Shown: piece by piece, positions 62,240-64,000 of the stretch
How positions within the stretch are numbered: position 1 is the first letter of the stretch
How the letters are laid out: each line of letters begins with the position of its first letter
Assembly (NCBI RefSeq): GCF_003043945.1
Contig: NZ_PYXG01000001.1
Location: forward strand, 1,116,001-1,180,000
Direction: 5' to 3'
Length of the DNA: 64,000 nucleotides
DNA from: Prevotella sp. oral taxon 376
GTDB taxonomy: Bacteria; Bacteroidota; Bacteroidia; Bacteroidales; Bacteroidaceae
Position numbers and translations under genes: made by a program
The notes under the pieces: generated by a model
The model's input: the letters and a program-made list of their open reading frames with translations, nothing else
Told to the model about the DNA's origin: nothing
The model's database searches: none

Positions 62240-63654
62240 AGATATTCAAGATAAGGCCCGAGGAGCGGTGGCTGGCCCTCGTCGCCCTGCTTTTCGTGGG
62301 CATGCTGAACGCCTTGGTGGTAGCGGAATACTTTCCCGTGCTGTCCCAGCCGTTGGCTGATTATCACAACCTTGCCCGCGACACCTTTCATATCTCAGGC
62401 TTCGACGCATGGACCTATTCCATCTTGAGCGACTGGCACGGATGGGAGTTCAACATCTACCGCCATCCGCTGCTGGCCGTTTTCTGCTTCGTTCCTTTCC
62501 TGCTGAACCAGGGGCTGATGGCGTTGACGGGCATCAACTGTGCCGTTCCCATCATGGCACTGATTGAGCTGTTCTCCGGATTCTACTCCGTCGTCTTCCT
62601 CTACCGCATCCTGCGTGAGGTGATAGGCACCGGCCGCCTCGACGCTACGCTGCTCACCGCCCTGTTCTTCACCTTTGCCTTCATCATCCTCACCGTCATG
62701 GTGCCCGACCACTTCAATCTGTCGATGTGCCTGATGCTTATCTGTCTCTACATCGCGGGCAGGAAGATGGGGCGCCGACGACTGATGACGGCATGGCAGA
62801 CCGTGCTCCTGTTCTTTTTCACGGCCGGCGTATCGCTCAACAACGGGGTCAAGATTTTCCTCGCGGCACTCTTCGCCAACGGCCGCAGATTCTTCCGTCC
62901 ACGGTTCTTCCTGCCTGCCGTCATCCTCCCCGCCGCCGTGATGTGGGGCATCGCCGTGCTCGAGTTTCAGGTGTGGGCACAGCCTTTAGAGACGGCGGCG
63001 CACCGGAAGATGGAGGCTCGCGACCGGTTTTTCAAGGACAGCGTGTATCAGGCGTTCCGCCGTCAGCATCCCGAAATGGACAGCGCGGAGGTTCGTGCGG
63101 GCACGAATAAGGTGCTGAAGCGGTTGGCCTATCAGCAGTATGTGCGGAATCATGCCCACCCGAAGATAGGGCGCCCGATGTCGAAAAAGGGCTTCATGGC
63201 ATGGACCGACAAGGAAACCGACCGCTGGCGCAGTGTGGTGGAGAATCTTTTCGGCGAGTCGATACAGCTTCACAGGGCCAACCTCCTTCAGGATATCATG
63301 AAAGACAAGCGGCCGATGATCGTGCCGTATGAGAAGGATTACCACTATTGGATTGAGGGATTGCTGGCCGGACTGTTTCTCGCGGGCGTCTTCCTCGCCC
63401 GTCGCAGCCGCTTTTTCTGGCTCGTCTTCTCGTGGTTTGCGTTCGACATGGCCATCTATATCGTGCTGGGCTTCGGCATCAACGAGGTCTATATCATGAC
63501 CTCGCAGTGGGCTTTCATCATCCCGGTAGCCATGGGCTATCTCTTCCGTGATGCCCGAGGATGGCTCCGCGGGGCGTTGCGGGCGGCGGCGGGAGCACTC
63601 GCCCTGTATCTCCTCGTCTATAACGGCAGTCTGATCCTGACACACTTGAGCTGA
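62233..63654 (+). CDS. Polytopic membrane protein (DUF6080-like), putative glycosyltransferase, copy 2
   Basis: A 473-residue paralogue of the preceding gene, aligned from end to end: FKIRPEERWLALVALLFVGMLNA, the loop HISGFDAWTYSILSDWHGW, YRHPLLAVF, VPDHFNLSMCLML, FFFTAGVSLNNGVKIFLAA and GFGINEVYIMTSQW. The central charged loop (about 250-310) differs most. Duplication followed by divergence suggests that the two proteins act on different acceptors. It is the last gene of the operon; a 57-nt palindromic repeat (63705-63761) lies behind it. Confidence 0.65.
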   Translation: MLKIFKIRPEERWLALVALLFVGMLNALVVAEYFPVLSQPLADYHNLARDTFHISGFDAWTYSILSDWHGWEFNIYRHPLLAVFCFVPFLLNQGLMALTGINCAVPIMALIELFSGFYSVVFLYRILREVIGTGRLDATLLTALFFTFAFIILTVMVPDHFNLSMCLMLICLYIAGRKMGRRRLMTAWQTVLLFFFTAGVSLNNGVKIFLAALFANGRRFFRPRFFLPAVILPAAVMWGIAVLEFQVWAQPLETAAHRKMEARDRFFKDSVYQAFRRQHPEMDSAEVRAGTNKVLKRLAYQQYVRNHAHPKIGRPMSKKGFMAWTDKETDRWRSVVENLFGESIQLHRANLLQDIMKDKRPMIVPYEKDYHYWIEGLLAGLFLAGVFLARRSRFFWLVFSWFAFDMAIYIVLGFGINEVYIMTSQWAFIIPVAMGYLFRDARGWLRGALRAAAGALALYLLVYNGSLILTHLS

Positions 63655-63704
63655 CCCTGCACGACCGGCATCAGGGCTGCCGGCCGTCAGGAGAATGGCG
63701 AAAT

Positions 63705-63761
63705 CGGCGAGATTGAACGACAAAATCGCCGATTTCGTCGCACGATTTCGCCGATATTGTC
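63705..63761. repeat. 57-nt dispersed palindromic repeat, copy 2
   Basis: It aligns without gaps to 42855-42911. It lies between the end of the envelope operon and a convergent gene, where it may act as a bidirectional terminator. Confidence 0.7.
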
Positions 63762-63802
63762 ACGCTGAAAGCCGTTACAAGGAAACGAACCTGCCGCTGC
63801 CC

Positions 63803-64000
63803 TCAGAATCGGAAGTAGCCTTTGATCATGCTGCGGAGTCGTCTCGGAATCTTCACCCAGAGATTGTTGGTGCGGCCGTAATAGCGTTCGTAGGCGCTGC
63901 GGGCGGCTTCGTTTTCCTCGACGGGCGATATCTTCTTCACCTCAAGCGGCTTCATCCACAGGCGGGAGACATAGGGGTCTCCCGACAAGGAGTTTGTCCC
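63803..64000 (-). CDS. C-terminal end of an unidentified protein (partial)
   Basis: The reading frame is open to the right edge, so only the last 65 residues are visible. They contain PYVSRLWMKPLEVKKISPVE, a basic IPRRLRSMIKGYF tail and the stop at 63803. No domain is recognisable. It converges on the envelope operon and might be a glycan-related gene, but that is speculation. Confidence 0.5.
   Translation of the reverse strand, partial: GTNSLSGDPYVSRLWMKPLEVKKISPVEENEAARSAYERYYGRTNNLWVKIPRRLRSMIKGYFRF

Overview
The window looks like a chromosome segment of a Bacteroidales bacterium, most likely from the Prevotellaceae. Evidence: Bacteroidetes -7 promoter boxes (TAnnTTTG, often TATCTTTG) before many genes; a FecR/SusC-type ECF sigma unit; a NigD-like lipoprotein; type III glutamine synthetase; DUF4290; and the conserved murA-rimM-dxr-rseP block. 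No rRNA or CRISPR array was seen. The one tRNA is a tRNA-Leu.

Layout. 1-5670: two envelope-signalling units. One is ECF sigma - FecR anti-sigma - SusC-like receptor on the minus strand. The other is lipoprotein - NigD-like lipoprotein - ECF sigma - membrane-anchored beta-barrel anti-sigma candidate on the plus strand. 5785-27357: two mobile elements in tandem, sharing the 3' end of tRNA-Leu(CAA) at 27358-27439 as attachment site. The left element (5785-22014) is intact. It has a tyrosine integrase, an AT-rich DNA phosphorothioation operon (XRE regulator, dndC, dndD, a dndE-ATPase fusion, a small four-helix membrane protein, a DndB-type DGQHR protein), an AlbA_2/Schlafen-like regulator, and a mobilisation/replication backbone (Mob accessory protein, relaxase, MobC, candidate oriT hairpin, primase, SF3-type helicase, excisionase-like HTH). 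The right element (22015-27357) is a remnant. Its attachment region is split by a 1290-bp IS256-family insertion with an 8-bp target duplication, its integrase is truncated, and it still carries an outer-membrane barrel plus a LytS/LytTR two-component pair. The right-end sequence of about 150 bp occurs at the end of both elements.

27565-54958 is mostly housekeeping: manC, HIT protein, greA, a candidate small RNA, an OMP, a Dna2-like nuclease-helicase, guaD, a YqiA-like hydrolase, a GH2 beta-galactosidase, glnN, a metallophosphoesterase, a BASS transporter, trpS, rseP, dxr, rimM, murA (Asp in place of the catalytic Cys), DUF4290, tsaB, then yicC, a broken DUF559 gene, gmk, nadD and a lipoprotein. 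GC-rich palindromic repeats surround the DUF559 remnant and run in frame into the ends of Gmk and NadD. 55127-63654 is a tightly overlapping plus-strand operon: a phosphoethanolamine-transferase-like sulfatase-fold enzyme, two acyltransferase-3 proteins, a UbiA-type polyprenyl-phosphate phosphoribosyltransferase, a HAD phosphatase, a GtrA protein and two paralogous polytopic proteins. I read it as a lipid-linked pentose pathway for decorating an envelope glycan.

Most promising for novelty: the restriction-gene-free phosphorothioation island with its DndE-ATPase fusion and embedded membrane protein, the in-frame palindromic repeat family with the DUF559 remnant, and the lipid-linked ribose operon. 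Also notable is a pair of equally spaced ECF promoter motifs that appear to define the regulon of the first sigma factor.
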